DNA of 64,000 nucleotides from Streptomyces qaidamensis (GTDB lineage: Bacteria; Actinomycetota; Actinomycetes; Streptomycetales; Streptomycetaceae): NCBI RefSeq assembly GCF_001611795.1, contig NZ_CP015098.1:8680001-8744000 (forward strand), read 5' to 3'. Position numbers and translations under genes: made by a program. The notes under the pieces were generated by a model, which saw only the letters and a list, made by a program, of their open reading frames with translations, did not search any database and was not told where the DNA came from. Within the stretch, counting starts at the first letter, position 1. Each line of letters starts with the position of its first letter. Positions 42,965-51,743 of the stretch are shown one piece after another.

Positions 42965-44116
42965 ATGACGGCCGCCCCTGCGTCCACTCCGCCCCTCCCC
43001 GCCCCGGCCCACGCCCAGCGCACGGCCTGGCACCGCGTCCGCAGATCCATGACGCGGCGGGAGTGGACCAGGGCGGGGGGGATGGCGGCCTTCATCCTGG
43101 CCCTGCACGTGATCGGCTGGTTCACCCTCGTCGCGATCGTCGCCCCGGAGCACCACGCCATCGGCGCGCAGACCTTCGGCGTCGGCATCGGAGTCACCGC
43201 GTACACCCTCGGCATGCGGCACGCCTTCGACGCCGACCACATCGCCGCCATCGACAACACCACCCGCAAGCTGATGGGACAGGGGCAGCGGCCGCTGTCG
43301 GTCGGCTTCTGGTTCTCCCTCGGCCACTCCAGTGTCGTCTTCGCCCTGGCCTTCCTGCTCACCCTCGGCGTGAAAACCCTGGCCGGGCCCGTCCGCGACG
43401 ACGGCTCCGCGCTGCACGACGTCACCGGGCTGATCGGCACGGCCGTCTCCGGGGCCTTCCTCTACCTCATCGCGGGCGTCAACCTCGTCATCCTCGCCGG
43501 CATCTGGAAGGTGTTCCGCGCCATGCGCTCGGGCCGCTACGACGAGGCCGCCCTGGAGGAACAGCTGGACAACCGCGGCTTCATGAACCGCCTGCTGGGC
43601 CGGGTCGTGAAGTCCGTCTCCAAGCCCTGGCACATGTACCCGCTGGGCCTGCTGTTCGGCCTCGGCTTCGACACCGCCACCGAGATCGCCCTGCTCGTCC
43701 TGGCCGGCTCCGGCGCCGCCTCCGGCCTGCCCTGGTACGCGATCCTGTGCCTGCCCGTCCTGTTCGCCGCGGGGATGTGCCTCCTCGACACCGTCGACGG
43801 CTCGTTCATGAACTTCGCCTACGGCTGGGCCTTCTCCCAACCGGTCCGCAAGGTCTACTACAACCTCACCATCACGGGCCTGTCCGTCGCCGTGGCCCTT
43901 CTCATCGGCTCGGTCGAACTCCTCGGCCTCCTCGCCGGACAGCTGAACCTGCACGGGCCCTTCTGGGACTGGATCTCGGGCCTCGACCTCAATGTCCTCG
44001 GCTACGTGGTCGTCGCCCTGTTCTTCGCCACGTGGGTGGTGGCGCTCGTGGTGTGGAGGGCCGGCCGCATCGAGGAGAAGTGGTCGGGGGACCTGGCACC
44101 TCGACAGCACTCGTAG
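42965..44116 (+). CDS. HoxN/HupN/NixA-family nickel/cobalt permease
   Basis: 383 residues from the ATG giving MTAAPASTPP. About eight membrane helices. The signature metal motif RHAFDADHIAAIDN places His86, Asp91 and His92 in helix 2, and a second motif LGHSSVVF follows. These single-component secondary transporters import Ni2+ (for urease, nickel superoxide dismutase or hydrogenase) or Co2+. A Nur-like box upstream points to nickel control. Converges with the following gene, seven bases away. Confidence 0.92.
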   Translation: MTAAPASTPPLPAPAHAQRTAWHRVRRSMTRREWTRAGGMAAFILALHVIGWFTLVAIVAPEHHAIGAQTFGVGIGVTAYTLGMRHAFDADHIAAIDNTTRKLMGQGQRPLSVGFWFSLGHSSVVFALAFLLTLGVKTLAGPVRDDGSALHDVTGLIGTAVSGAFLYLIAGVNLVILAGIWKVFRAMRSGRYDEAALEEQLDNRGFMNRLLGRVVKSVSKPWHMYPLGLLFGLGFDTATEIALLVLAGSGAASGLPWYAILCLPVLFAAGMCLLDTVDGSFMNFAYGWAFSQPVRKVYYNLTITGLSVAVALLIGSVELLGLLAGQLNLHGPFWDWISGLDLNVLGYVVVALFFATWVVALVVWRAGRIEEKWSGDLAPRQHS

Positions 44117-44123
44117 CAGGCGC

Positions 44124-45095
44124 TCACGCTCCCAGCCGCAGCTCCTTGCGCCACTTGACGATCTGCTTCTCCGCATCGCCCGTGTACGACCACGGGGTGC
44201 GGGTCGCGCGGGGCCCCAGCATGCCCAGCAGGACGCCCGCGATGTCCTTGGCGCCGGCGGAACAGGCCGCGTGGGCCAGGTAGCTGAAGTCGCGGAGTTC
44301 GGCGGGCGCGATCCCGGCCTCCCTCCGGCTCATGACCCAGCGCTGCCAGGTCCGCCGCAGGTCGCTCGCCGCACCGTCGTTGTTCCAGTGCTGCGAGAGG
44401 CCCACGGCGGAGTGCCTGCCCTGAGCCGCGTCCAGGGCGAAGCGGTACTCCTCGACCCGGGCGTACTGCACCAGCACCGGCAGCGGGCAGCCGGGCGGCG
44501 ACACCCCGGCCGCGTCCCGGGCGAAGTCGTACATCAGGCCGTGCGTGCCGTGCCAGCGCGCCGAGTAGTAGTGCAGAACCTGCAGGTGCCCCTCGACGCT
44601 GTAGGGATCGCGCCCGTGCAACTCGTCCCACCAGCGCCCCAGTTCCTGCCGGCGCACCCCCGACGGGTACAGGCGCGCCACCGAGATCAGCGACACCCAC
44701 GGCGTCGGATCCTCCGGGTACGCCTCCGCGGCCGTCAGGCAGGCCAGCACCGCGGCGTCCACGCGGTGCTGGCCGATCGGCACGCCCCGCCCCGCCGCGA
44801 TGGCCACGTTGAAGGTGCGGGCCGTCTCCGTCGCCGCCCGCAGCACCAGCGCGTCGGCGCTGCGGGCGTCCGCCGAGAGCCAGGACTCCACCGTCGAACT
44901 GCCCGCGCACACCTGCGCGAGCTGCCGGATCCGGTGCCCCCGCGCCGCCCAGTCGTGGCCGGTCGCGCCCAGCAGGTCACGCAGCCCCTGCCAGCGGCCG
45001 ATCACGACGTCCTGACGGGCGGAGGTGAGGTCCGCGTCCCCGCAGTCGGGGTCGAAGTCGGGAGTGAAACCACGTCTGAGACTGCCGCGTGCCAT
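44124..45095 (-). CDS. conserved hypothetical protein, helical, partner of APC permease
   Basis: 323 residues; the start is the ATG giving MARGSLRRGF, 11 bases after the permease stop. Tryptophan-rich and helical, with segments such as WVSLISVARLYP, RWWDELHGRDPYSVEGHLQVLHYYS and TWQRWVMSRREAG, in a spacing that suggests TPR-like helix pairs. No signal peptide or membrane helix. Similar proteins occur in Streptomyces but no function is known. It is co-transcribed behind an amino-acid permease. Confidence 0.75.
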   Translation of the reverse strand: MARGSLRRGFTPDFDPDCGDADLTSARQDVVIGRWQGLRDLLGATGHDWAARGHRIRQLAQVCAGSSTVESWLSADARSADALVLRAATETARTFNVAIAAGRGVPIGQHRVDAAVLACLTAAEAYPEDPTPWVSLISVARLYPSGVRRQELGRWWDELHGRDPYSVEGHLQVLHYYSARWHGTHGLMYDFARDAAGVSPPGCPLPVLVQYARVEEYRFALDAAQGRHSAVGLSQHWNNDGAASDLRRTWQRWVMSRREAGIAPAELRDFSYLAHAACSAGAKDIAGVLLGMLGPRATRTPWSYTGDAEKQIVKWRKELRLGA

Positions 45096-45106
45096 CGGGT
45101 TCCTCC

Positions 45107-46576
45107 TCAGAAGTCGGTGGAGAGACCCTCGTGGACGCGGGCGTGCGCGTTCTGTTCGTCGGGGACGTAGTCCGTCTCGACCGCGCGCGAGGCGTCCAGC
45201 TTCGCGGGCCGGTAGTAGTCGCTGCCCTGCCGCCAGTACCAGAACATCGGGACCAGCCCGATCGCGAGGCCGCCGATGCCGATCGTGATCGCGGCGCTGC
45301 TCAGCTCGCCCAGCGACTCCACGAACACCCAGAACATGAACAGGGCGCCGCACAGCGGCCACAGGCCGCCGAAGAGGAAGTTGGCCGGGGACTTCAGCAG
45401 CGTCTTCCGGTACGCCACGACCACCGCGAGGCCGGCGAGCCCGTAGTAGACCGCGATCTGCAGGCCGATCGCCGAGATGGCGTCGGAGAGGATGTCACCC
45501 ACCGAGCCCAGGGCGTTGGAGGCGATGAACATCGCCAGCGCCACCGCCCCGACCACCACGATCGCCACCCAGGGGGTGTTCCACCGGCGGTGCACCCGGC
45601 CCAGCGCCGCCGGCATCGTACGGTCCCGTCCCATCGCGAACAGCGAGCGCGTGACCTGGATCAGCGTCGTCTCCAGCGTGGCGATGGTGGACAGCATCAC
45701 GGCCACGATCAGCAGCTTGCCGCCCCAGCCCGGCCAGATCTCCTCGCCGAGCACCGCCAGCACGTTCGCGTCGTTCTCCTCGATCTGCTTCGAGGACAGG
45801 ATCACGTTCACCGCGATGGTGAACACCTCGAACAGCAGGAAGACGATGCCCACCCCGATCAGGCCCGCCAGTCCCGTCGTACGGCGGCTGTTGCGGGTCT
45901 CCTCGCTGAGGTTGCTGGTGACGTCCCAGCCCCAGTAGTAGAACGCGGCGATGAGCGCGCCCGACGCGAAACCGGCCATGCCGTCGAAGTGGGAGAAGCC
46001 GAACCAGGACCAGTCGAAGGCGCGGGCGTTGCCGGTGTGGAAGAAGGCGAGCACCGCGAACAGTGCCAGAACGGCCAGCTCGACACCCGACATGATCAGC
46101 TGCGCCCGGACGGTGAGCCGGGCGCCGCCCAGCACCACGAACAGCATGATGAGGAACCAGACCGCGCCGACCACCGTGGACAGGGCGGTGTTCTCGGCCA
46201 GCTTCTCGTCGAAGAGCGCGAGCGTCATCGACCCGGCGGGCAGCGAACCGGCCACCATGAAGATCGTCGCCGAGATCACCAGCGCCCAGCCGCTGATGAA
46301 GCCCAGGAACGGATGGAGGGTGCGCCCCACCCACGAGTAGCTGGCGCCCGCGTTGACGTCGATCCGGCTGAGGTAGCTGAACGCCAGCGCGATGCCCAGC
46401 ATGGGTATCGCGCAGTACAGCAGGGCGGCAGGACTGGCCAGCCCCACCGCGCCGACCAGGACGGCGGTGGTCGCGGCCAGCGAGTACGCCGGGGCGCTGC
46501 CGGCGACCGCCATCACCACGGTGTCGAACGTGCTGAGGACATTGGCCTGCAGCCCTCTGCCCCTGCTGTAACTCAT
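45107..46576 (-). CDS. APC family amino-acid permease
   Basis: 489 residues with 12 predicted membrane helices. The N-terminal motif GSAPAYSLA near residue 27 and the helix-3 segment AGASYSWVGRTLHPFLGF are characteristic of the amino acid-polyamine-organocation superfamily. The last 60 residues (ending RVHEGLSTDF) are cytoplasmic and charged. Substrate not evident; a proton-coupled amino acid importer is the usual role. It heads a two-gene operon with the unknown helical protein. Confidence 0.87.
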   Translation of the reverse strand: MSYSRGRGLQANVLSTFDTVVMAVAGSAPAYSLAATTAVLVGAVGLASPAALLYCAIPMLGIALAFSYLSRIDVNAGASYSWVGRTLHPFLGFISGWALVISATIFMVAGSLPAGSMTLALFDEKLAENTALSTVVGAVWFLIMLFVVLGGARLTVRAQLIMSGVELAVLALFAVLAFFHTGNARAFDWSWFGFSHFDGMAGFASGALIAAFYYWGWDVTSNLSEETRNSRRTTGLAGLIGVGIVFLLFEVFTIAVNVILSSKQIEENDANVLAVLGEEIWPGWGGKLLIVAVMLSTIATLETTLIQVTRSLFAMGRDRTMPAALGRVHRRWNTPWVAIVVVGAVALAMFIASNALGSVGDILSDAISAIGLQIAVYYGLAGLAVVVAYRKTLLKSPANFLFGGLWPLCGALFMFWVFVESLGELSSAAITIGIGGLAIGLVPMFWYWRQGSDYYRPAKLDASRAVETDYVPDEQNAHARVHEGLSTDF

Positions 46577-46964
46577 GGATGTGCTGCTTTCACTTGTGCA
46601 CGACCGGAGGCGGGCAGGCCGTCCCGGGGCGTTGGAGGGAGGGTGGAGCTCGCCGCCGGACGGAGGAGGATGACCTCGGGCCCGGGAGCGATGGAAGGGG
46701 TCGTGGACACCGTGCTGCCGCCGCGTCGGCAGCCGGTCACAGCGTGTGTGCGAGTGATGATAGTCCCACTCCTTGATCTTTCAAGATTGACCGGTGGGTA
46801 ATGTCCCGGGCCGCCCAGGGTTTTAACTCCTGTTGGCCTGCGGGACCTTCGGTCTCCCCTCCCTGCCGGGTCGCATCCGCCGAGGTTGAAGCCCGCGTAA
46901 CGGGAAACGCGGAACGGACAGGAGAGACGAACGAGTCGAGCAGCGCGACAGGAAGGCAGGAGTG
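46577..46964. other. 388-base divergent intergenic region
   Basis: No gene is seen between the APC permease and DUF5709. It contains a short AT-rich palindrome, ATCTT-TC-AAGAT (46776-46787), in an otherwise GC-rich setting, about 200 bases from the permease start. Promoters for both flanking genes must lie here; no consensus is convincing. Confidence 0.5.
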
Positions 46965-47489
46965 ATGGGCACGGAACCGATGCGCTCCGAACCGATGGCG
47001 GACGACGTGTACCAGCCCACCGGGACCAACGAGGAGCAGGAGGACGCCGCGCCGCTGGACCTGCAGGACGCCGTCGACGAGCGGACGTACGACGACACCC
47101 TCGACGAGGGCTACTCCCCGCCGGAGAAGCCCCTCGGCGTCACCAAGCGCGGCACCACCGCCGCCGAGCAGCACGAGGGCGAGACCCTCGACGAACGGCT
47201 GGCCCAGGAGGTCCCCGACGTGTCCGCAGAGCCCGCCGGGGACGGGGTGGGCGACACCCCCGACAGCGACGGCGAGCCGGTGGACCCCGAGGCGGGCACC
47301 GTCCGCGCCGGCCGGCTGGTCGCCCCGGACGAGGGCACCCACGCCGACACCACGAAGGAGACCGTCGCGACGGACGTCGGCATCGACGGCGGAGCGGCCG
47401 GCGCGGAGGAGGCGGCCGTGCACATCGTGGAGGACGACAGCGCCCTTCCCGGGGACGACGCCCTTCCCGGGGACGACGGCAGGGTGTGA
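46965..47489 (+). CDS. DUF5709 domain protein
   Basis: About 174 residues, very acidic and probably disordered. The DUF5709 core runs from DVYQPTGTNEEQEDAAPLDL to TLDERLAQEVPDV. The C-terminus has a recent 18-base tandem duplication encoding ALPGDDALPGDD. GTG 46962 and ATGs at 46965, 46980 and 46995 are possible starts; GCAGGAG lies just before the first two. The family is actinobacterial with no known function. It is followed by a bidirectional terminator. Confidence 0.85.
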   Translation: MGTEPMRSEPMADDVYQPTGTNEEQEDAAPLDLQDAVDERTYDDTLDEGYSPPEKPLGVTKRGTTAAEQHEGETLDERLAQEVPDVSAEPAGDGVGDTPDSDGEPVDPEAGTVRAGRLVAPDEGTHADTTKETVATDVGIDGGAAGAEEAAVHIVEDDSALPGDDALPGDDGRV

Positions 47490-47520
47490 CCCGCCCGCCG
47501 GCGTGAGCCCACGCCGGCAC

Positions 47521-47572
47521 ACGGAAGGCCACCGGGCCCGAGCGCATCCGCGCAGGCCCGGTGGCCTTCCGT
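47521..47572. terminator. bidirectional terminator hairpin
   Basis: ACGGAAGGCCACCGGGCC and GGCCCGGTGGCCTTCCGT form an exact 18-bp stem with a 16-base loop between the convergent DUF5709 gene and the 68-residue protein gene. A second smaller hairpin (CCGGCGTG/CACGCCGG) lies just upstream near 47499. Confidence 0.8.
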
Positions 47573-47589
47573 ATGGCCGAGGGGTGCGG

Positions 47590-47796
47590 CTAGGGCAGGA
47601 GCTTCTCCAGGGCGGCCGGGCCCTCGGCCGCCAGCTTGCGCTTGGCCCACTCGATGTTGCGCGGGGTGATGTCCTTGCCCGAGGCGAGGACGAGGTCCTC
47701 CGGTGACACGTCGGTGCCGGTGCGGGCGTGGAGCAGGCGGTCCGGGGTGGTGCGCTCCTCGGACGGCCGGGATGCGGCGGGCTCTGACGTCGACAT
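47590..47796 (-). CDS. small conserved protein, 68 residues
   Basis: Starts MSTSEPAASRPSEE, with AGGAG eight bases ahead of the ATG, and ends in a helical NIEWAKRKLAAEGPAALEKLLP. A short conserved centre, SPEDLVLASGKDITP, suggests a real family. No membrane segment. Function unknown. It diverges from the chaplin gene. Confidence 0.72.
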   Translation of the reverse strand: MSTSEPAASRPSEERTTPDRLLHARTGTDVSPEDLVLASGKDITPRNIEWAKRKLAAEGPAALEKLLP

Positions 47797-48004
47797 GTTC
47801 TCTGCTCCTAGGGTCCGGATCGCCGGGGCGGCCCCGGTGCTGAAAAACGGGTCCGATATCACCATTCCCCCCGTGGGCGCGGCCTGCATCCGGAGAGCGC
47901 GGTCCCGGCCCCGGCACCCCGTTCGGACGCCCATGGATGTCGCACGGCCCTACTCCGGGTGACGGTGGAGTCACGTGTCCCTGCGAACGACAGGAGCTTT
48001 TCCC

Positions 48005-48241
48005 ATGCGCACACGTGTGACCGCCGCGGCAGGCCTGGCCTGCGCCGCCCTGCTGGCCTTCTCCGGTACGGCGAGCGCGAACGACGGCCCCGTCGGTATC
48101 GCCACCGACAGCCCCGGCTTCCTCTCCGGCAACGTCATCCAGATCCCGATCGACATCAACGCCAACGTGTGCGGCAACTCGATCAACGTCATCGGGCTGC
48201 TCAACCCCGCGTTCGGCAACGAGTGCGAGATCAAGGACTGA
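48005..48241 (+). CDS. short chaplin (hydrophobic cell-surface protein)
   Basis: 78 residues. Signal peptide (cleavage after ASA near 25) followed by a single chaplin domain: SPGFLSGNVIQIPIDINANV, two conserved cysteines (VCGNS and NECEI) and GLLNPAFGN. Short chaplins are secreted, assemble into amyloid-like fibrils at the air-water interface and let aerial hyphae leave the medium. No sortase signal is present. AGGAG precedes the start by eight bases. The acidic ending CEIKD departs from the usual chaplin C-terminus. Confidence 0.92.
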   Translation: MRTRVTAAAGLACAALLAFSGTASANDGPVGIATDSPGFLSGNVIQIPIDINANVCGNSINVIGLLNPAFGNECEIKD

Positions 48242-48262
48242 CGCACCGGTCGTACGGCCCCG

Positions 48263-48300
48263 CCGGCGGCGGCCCGCGAAGCACCGCGGGCCGCCGCCGG
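48263..48300. terminator. terminator between chaplin and PP2C genes
   Basis: CCGGCGGCGGCCCGCG and CGCGGGCCGCCGCCGG form an exact 16-bp stem with a 6-base loop between convergent genes. Confidence 0.8.
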
Positions 48301-48309
48301 CCGCCGTTG

Positions 48310-49419
48310 TCAGAGCCCGCCCCGCGGACGCGGCGCGAGCACCAGCATCGTGACGTCGTCCTGTACGTCGGGGCAGTGCCGCACGAGGTCGGCCCAGACC
48401 CGCTCGGCCAGCGCGACCGGATCCTCGGCGGCCAGGCCCGGCAGCCGTTCCACCAGGGGGTAGAAGGCACCGCTCGCGTCCCTGGCCTCGGTCACCCCGT
48501 CGGAAGCGAGGAAGAGCCGGTCCCCGGCCCGCAGCGGCACCGAGACGACCCGGGGCGGGGCGGCGTCGGCGAGACCGAGACCGAGCGGCGTGCACGGCTC
48601 GACGTCCAGCTCGACGGCCCGCCCGTCCCGCAGCAGCAGCGGTCCGGCCTGCCCGCACGCCACGATCCGCACGACCCGGGCGTCGGCGGAGAAGTCGAGC
48701 AGCACCGCCGTCGCGAACAGCTCGGCGTGCGGATCGCCCGCCGAGTCCACCGCCAGCCTCCGGTCGAGCCGGGCGGCCACCGCCTTGGGGTCCGGCTGGT
48801 CCAGCACCGCCTCCCGGAACGCTCCCAGCAGCGCCGCGACCGTGGCCACGGCCGACAGCCCGTGCCCCTGCACATCACCCATCACGGCCCGTACGCCGTA
48901 GGGGCCCGCCCGTACGTCGAAGAAGTCGCCGCCGACCAGCGTCCCGTGCTGCGCGGCCCGGTACAGCCCCGCGCACCGCACCGCCCCGACCCGCTCCGGC
49001 AGCGGCGGCACGACGGCCCGCTGCGCCGCCTCGGCGACGGTCCGCTCGGTGACCAGCTGGGCGTCCCGCCTGCTGCGGACGTAGGACAGCAGCACGCTCA
49101 GCACCGACACGAAGCACACGGTCAGAAGATCCGTACTGCCGGGATCGTCGAGGTTGAAGACGGGCACGGTCAGCACGACCACCACCAGCGCGCCGAGCAC
49201 CGCCGTCGCCACCGGGCCGTGCGCCAGCACGGCCAGCGGCGGGATGGCGCCCAGCAGGAAGCCGATGTCGAGCGGCTCCGGGCTGATCAGCTCCGCCGCG
49301 CACACCCCCGCCAGCAGCGCCGACGGCAGCACCCGGGCCCAGCCGGGCGGCGGTGCGCCGCGCAGCCAGCCCCGCCGGTCCGGGTCCCGCCGCGCCAGCC
49401 GGCCGCGCACACTGCTCAC
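48310..49419 (-). CDS. membrane-bound SpoIIE/PP2C-type serine phosphatase
   Basis: 369 residues. Three to four membrane helices occupy about 25-115, then a SpoIIE-type PP2C domain (about 135-362) with GGDFFDVRAG, VMGDVQGHG, LASDGVTEA and DDVTML, all the metal-binding positions present. Proteins of this layout dephosphorylate anti-sigma antagonists and so switch stress or developmental sigma factors. It lies opposite the chaplin gene across a terminator; that neighbourhood does not prove a developmental role. Confidence 0.88.
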   Translation of the reverse strand: MSSVRGRLARRDPDRRGWLRGAPPPGWARVLPSALLAGVCAAELISPEPLDIGFLLGAIPPLAVLAHGPVATAVLGALVVVVLTVPVFNLDDPGSTDLLTVCFVSVLSVLLSYVRSRRDAQLVTERTVAEAAQRAVVPPLPERVGAVRCAGLYRAAQHGTLVGGDFFDVRAGPYGVRAVMGDVQGHGLSAVATVAALLGAFREAVLDQPDPKAVAARLDRRLAVDSAGDPHAELFATAVLLDFSADARVVRIVACGQAGPLLLRDGRAVELDVEPCTPLGLGLADAAPPRVVSVPLRAGDRLFLASDGVTEARDASGAFYPLVERLPGLAAEDPVALAERVWADLVRHCPDVQDDVTMLVLAPRPRGGL

Positions 49420-49640
49420 ACCACCACGCTGCTACGCCCGACCGGCCGCCGCACGCCGGGCCCCGCGCACCACGGGCGGCCGTGGGCTCCGTCCGGAAGG
49501 GCACCAGCCTCAGCCGGATACCCGAACGCGCCGCTCTCAAGGGGCCGTTGAGCCGCTCCGGTAAACCGATGGACGGCCCGCCGGAGATCACGTAGCGTGT
49601 GGCGCGCCACGCCCCGAGACCAGCGGAAGGAGGACGAGCC

Positions 49641-49697
49641 GTGCAGTTCACACCGTTTCCGCGCTCCCTCCCTGCCCGGCAGGCGTGCCTCTACTGA
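49641..49697 (+). CDS. candidate 18-residue leader peptide upstream of GNAT gene
   Basis: GTG-initiated frame MQFTPFPRSLPARQACLY with a near-perfect ribosome-binding site (GGAAGGAGG) eight bases ahead, ending 45 bases before the acetyltransferase start. The quality of the binding site, not the peptide itself, is the evidence. It could regulate the downstream gene through its translation. No family is recognised. Confidence 0.4.
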   Translation: MQFTPFPRSLPARQACLY

Positions 49698-49742
49698 CCG
49701 ACCGGGAGCGCTCTCAGCAGCATGCGTCCCGGAGGACACCCC

Positions 49743-50633
49743 ATGACCGATGTGGTCATCCGCGCGCTCGACACGAGCGACGCCGAACTCTTCGACACCC
49801 TGCCCGACCCGCTGGGCGCCCGTGAGGGCCACCGGCTGACCCGGCACCGCCCCGACTGGAAACGGGTGGCCCTGCGCGACGGCCGTGTCGTCGCCCGCGG
49901 CGCCTGGTGGGGCGGCCCCGACGACTCCGAGCCCGTCAACCTCAACTGGTTCGACGTGGCCGAAGGCGAGGAGGAAGCGGGCGCCGCACTCCTGCGCTCC
50001 GCCCCCTGGCAGGTCGAACTGGAACTGAACCTGCCGGCCGGCTGGCGCGACGACCCGGTCCTGCGCACAGCCGCCGACACCCGCGGCACCGCCGCCCGCA
50101 AGGCCGGCTACGAGCTCCTCGTCGAACGCCTCCTGTACCGCTGGACCCCCGGCTGCGGCTTGCCCGAGCGGCCCGGGCGCCTGGAGTTCCGCACCGAACC
50201 GGACGACGCCGTGTTCTTCGACGCGCTGCGCCGCATCCACTCCGCCACCCTGGACGCCCACGCGCTCAAGGACATCGAGCAGGGCGGACTCGACCGGGCG
50301 GCCCAGGCGGAACTCGACTTCTTCCACTGGTGCCCCTCGCCGCGCGAGTGGTGGCAGGTGGCGTACACACCGCAGGGCGACATGGCCGGCATCCACATAC
50401 CGGCCCACAATCCGTCGGGCCCCTGCATCGGCTTCATCGGCGTCCTGCCGGACCAGCGGGGCCACGGCTACGCCTACGACCTCCTGGCCGAGTGCACGCA
50501 CTTCCTGGTCGAGCAGGGGGCGGAGTTCGTCGCCGCGGCCACGGACCGGGGCAACTTCCCGATGGCGGCGAACTTCGCCAAGGCCGGCTTCCCGGTGGTG
50601 AAGGAGCGGCTCAACTTCGACCCGGCGCAGTAA
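49743..50633 (+). CDS. GNAT family N-acetyltransferase, tandem-domain type
   Basis: 296 residues, twice the length of a single GNAT domain. The N-terminal half (ALDTSDAELFDTLPDPL) is degenerate. The C-terminal half has the acetyl-CoA loop GVLPDQRGHGYAYDLL near residue 240 and the closing NFPMAANFAKAGFPV. A GGAGG precedes the ATG. The last 23 bases overlap the convergent oxidoreductase gene. Substrate unknown. Confidence 0.85.
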   Translation: MTDVVIRALDTSDAELFDTLPDPLGAREGHRLTRHRPDWKRVALRDGRVVARGAWWGGPDDSEPVNLNWFDVAEGEEEAGAALLRSAPWQVELELNLPAGWRDDPVLRTAADTRGTAARKAGYELLVERLLYRWTPGCGLPERPGRLEFRTEPDDAVFFDALRRIHSATLDAHALKDIEQGGLDRAAQAELDFFHWCPSPREWWQVAYTPQGDMAGIHIPAHNPSGPCIGFIGVLPDQRGHGYAYDLLAECTHFLVEQGAEFVAAATDRGNFPMAANFAKAGFPVVKERLNFDPAQ

Positions 50634-51552
50634 CCGGGCCGCCCGCGGAGAACCGCCCCGGCCGCGCGGCCCGGGACCTGCCGTCGAGCAGGTCCTGGGC
50701 CGCCGTGAGGATCTCCGTCACCCTGAGACCGAACGCCGCGTCACAGGCGTGCGGGCGGCCGGTCCGGGCGGCGTCGAGCAGCGCGTCCGCGGCCCGCATC
50801 AACGCGGGCACCGCCCCGTCGGAGCCGTCCGGCAGCGCCGCGACCCCGGCCTCCCCACGCAGCTCCACGCCGGCACCGGCCGCGGCGGGCGGCGCCGTCA
50901 GGCTCAGGGTCAGGGTGCTCGACGCCCCACCCGCGTGGTCGAGGACGACGTGCGCCGTGTCCCCGGGCCCGTACACCGCCGCCGTCACGCGCCGTACGTC
51001 GCCGAGGACCGGCAGCAGCACGGACAAGGCGTGCGGGCCGACGTCCCACAGGGCGCCCTTCTCCCGCCGCCACGGCGTCGCGAACGGGCTCTCGCTCGTG
51101 AACACCGCCCCCAGCCACTCGGCGCGCGCCGTGAACCAGCCCGGCACCGCGGCCTGCTCGGCGATCCACGCCGCCGGCCCGGGCTGGAAGCGGGGCGTGA
51201 AGAACACCACCGAGGCGACACCGGCCTCCTCGGCGGCCGCGACCACGGCCCGCGCCTGCTCCACCGTGGGCGCGAGCGGCTTGTCGAGCAGCAGATGGCA
51301 CCCGGCCCGCGCCGCCCGGACCGCGAGTGAGGCCTGCACCTCGGGCGGCAGCGCCACGGCCACGGCGTCCACATCCGCGAACAGTTCGTCGACGTCGTCG
51401 TAGGCGCGGACGCCGTGCCGCTCCGCCAGTTCCTTCGCGGCTTCCGGGCGACGGCCCCACACACCCGCGAAGTCCAGCTTCTCGTGCCCGCTCAACGCGG
51501 GTGCGTGGGCCATCTGTGCCCAGGGTCCGGTGCCGAGCAGTCCTATCCGCAT
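50611..51552 (-). CDS. Gfo/Idh/MocA family oxidoreductase
   Basis: 313 residues, third member of this family in the window. It starts MRIGLLGTGPWAQ with the dinucleotide-binding glycines; LLLDKPLAPT near residue 90 is the DKP version of the signature, and WDVGPHALSVLLPV near 178 holds the catalytic histidine. GGAGAGG lies seven bases ahead of the start; open frame upstream is not used. It overlaps the acetyltransferase tail to tail and diverges from helR. Substrate unknown. Confidence 0.88.
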   Translation of the reverse strand: MRIGLLGTGPWAQMAHAPALSGHEKLDFAGVWGRRPEAAKELAERHGVRAYDDVDELFADVDAVAVALPPEVQASLAVRAARAGCHLLLDKPLAPTVEQARAVVAAAEEAGVASVVFFTPRFQPGPAAWIAEQAAVPGWFTARAEWLGAVFTSESPFATPWRREKGALWDVGPHALSVLLPVLGDVRRVTAAVYGPGDTAHVVLDHAGGASSTLTLSLTAPPAAAGAGVELRGEAGVAALPDGSDGAVPALMRAADALLDAARTGRPHACDAAFGLRVTEILTAAQDLLDGRSRAARPGRFSAGGPVTAPGRS

Positions 51553-51620
51553 GCCGCCGCCTCTCCACGCTGCCAGGGCGAAGAGCGTGCCACACGGAAA
51601 CGGGCGGCGGACAACGACAA

Positions 51621-51644
51621 AGGCGAGGAGTGTTCTCCTCGCCT
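51621..51644. repeat. perfect 10-bp hairpin between oxidoreductase and helR
   Basis: AGGCGAGGAG and CTCCTCGCCT flank TGTT. Leftward transcripts would carry it in the 5' leader of the oxidoreductase. For helR it lies upstream of the rifamycin-type element. It could act as a terminator, a leader structure or a binding site. Confidence 0.5.
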
Positions 51645-51663
51645 GTCTCAAGTTATAGCCCAC

Positions 51664-51688
51664 GGGGGGACTTGCGGCAAGGCCCCCC
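51664..51688. promoter_or_regulatory. rifamycin-associated-element-like inverted repeat upstream of helR
   Basis: A CTTGCGGCAAG core is flanked by G-run and C-run arms (GGGGGGA on the left, GCCCCCC on the right), 55 bases before the helR start. As I recall it, the published element of rifamycin-induced genes has this CTTGCGGCAAG core between GGGG and CCCC arms. Its presence exactly ahead of a HelR homologue makes the match convincing. Confidence 0.75.
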
Positions 51689-51743
51689 GGCTCCCGCAGA
51701 CTATCCGGCCTAAGCCCAGGACCTGCGGAAACGGGAGCATGAC

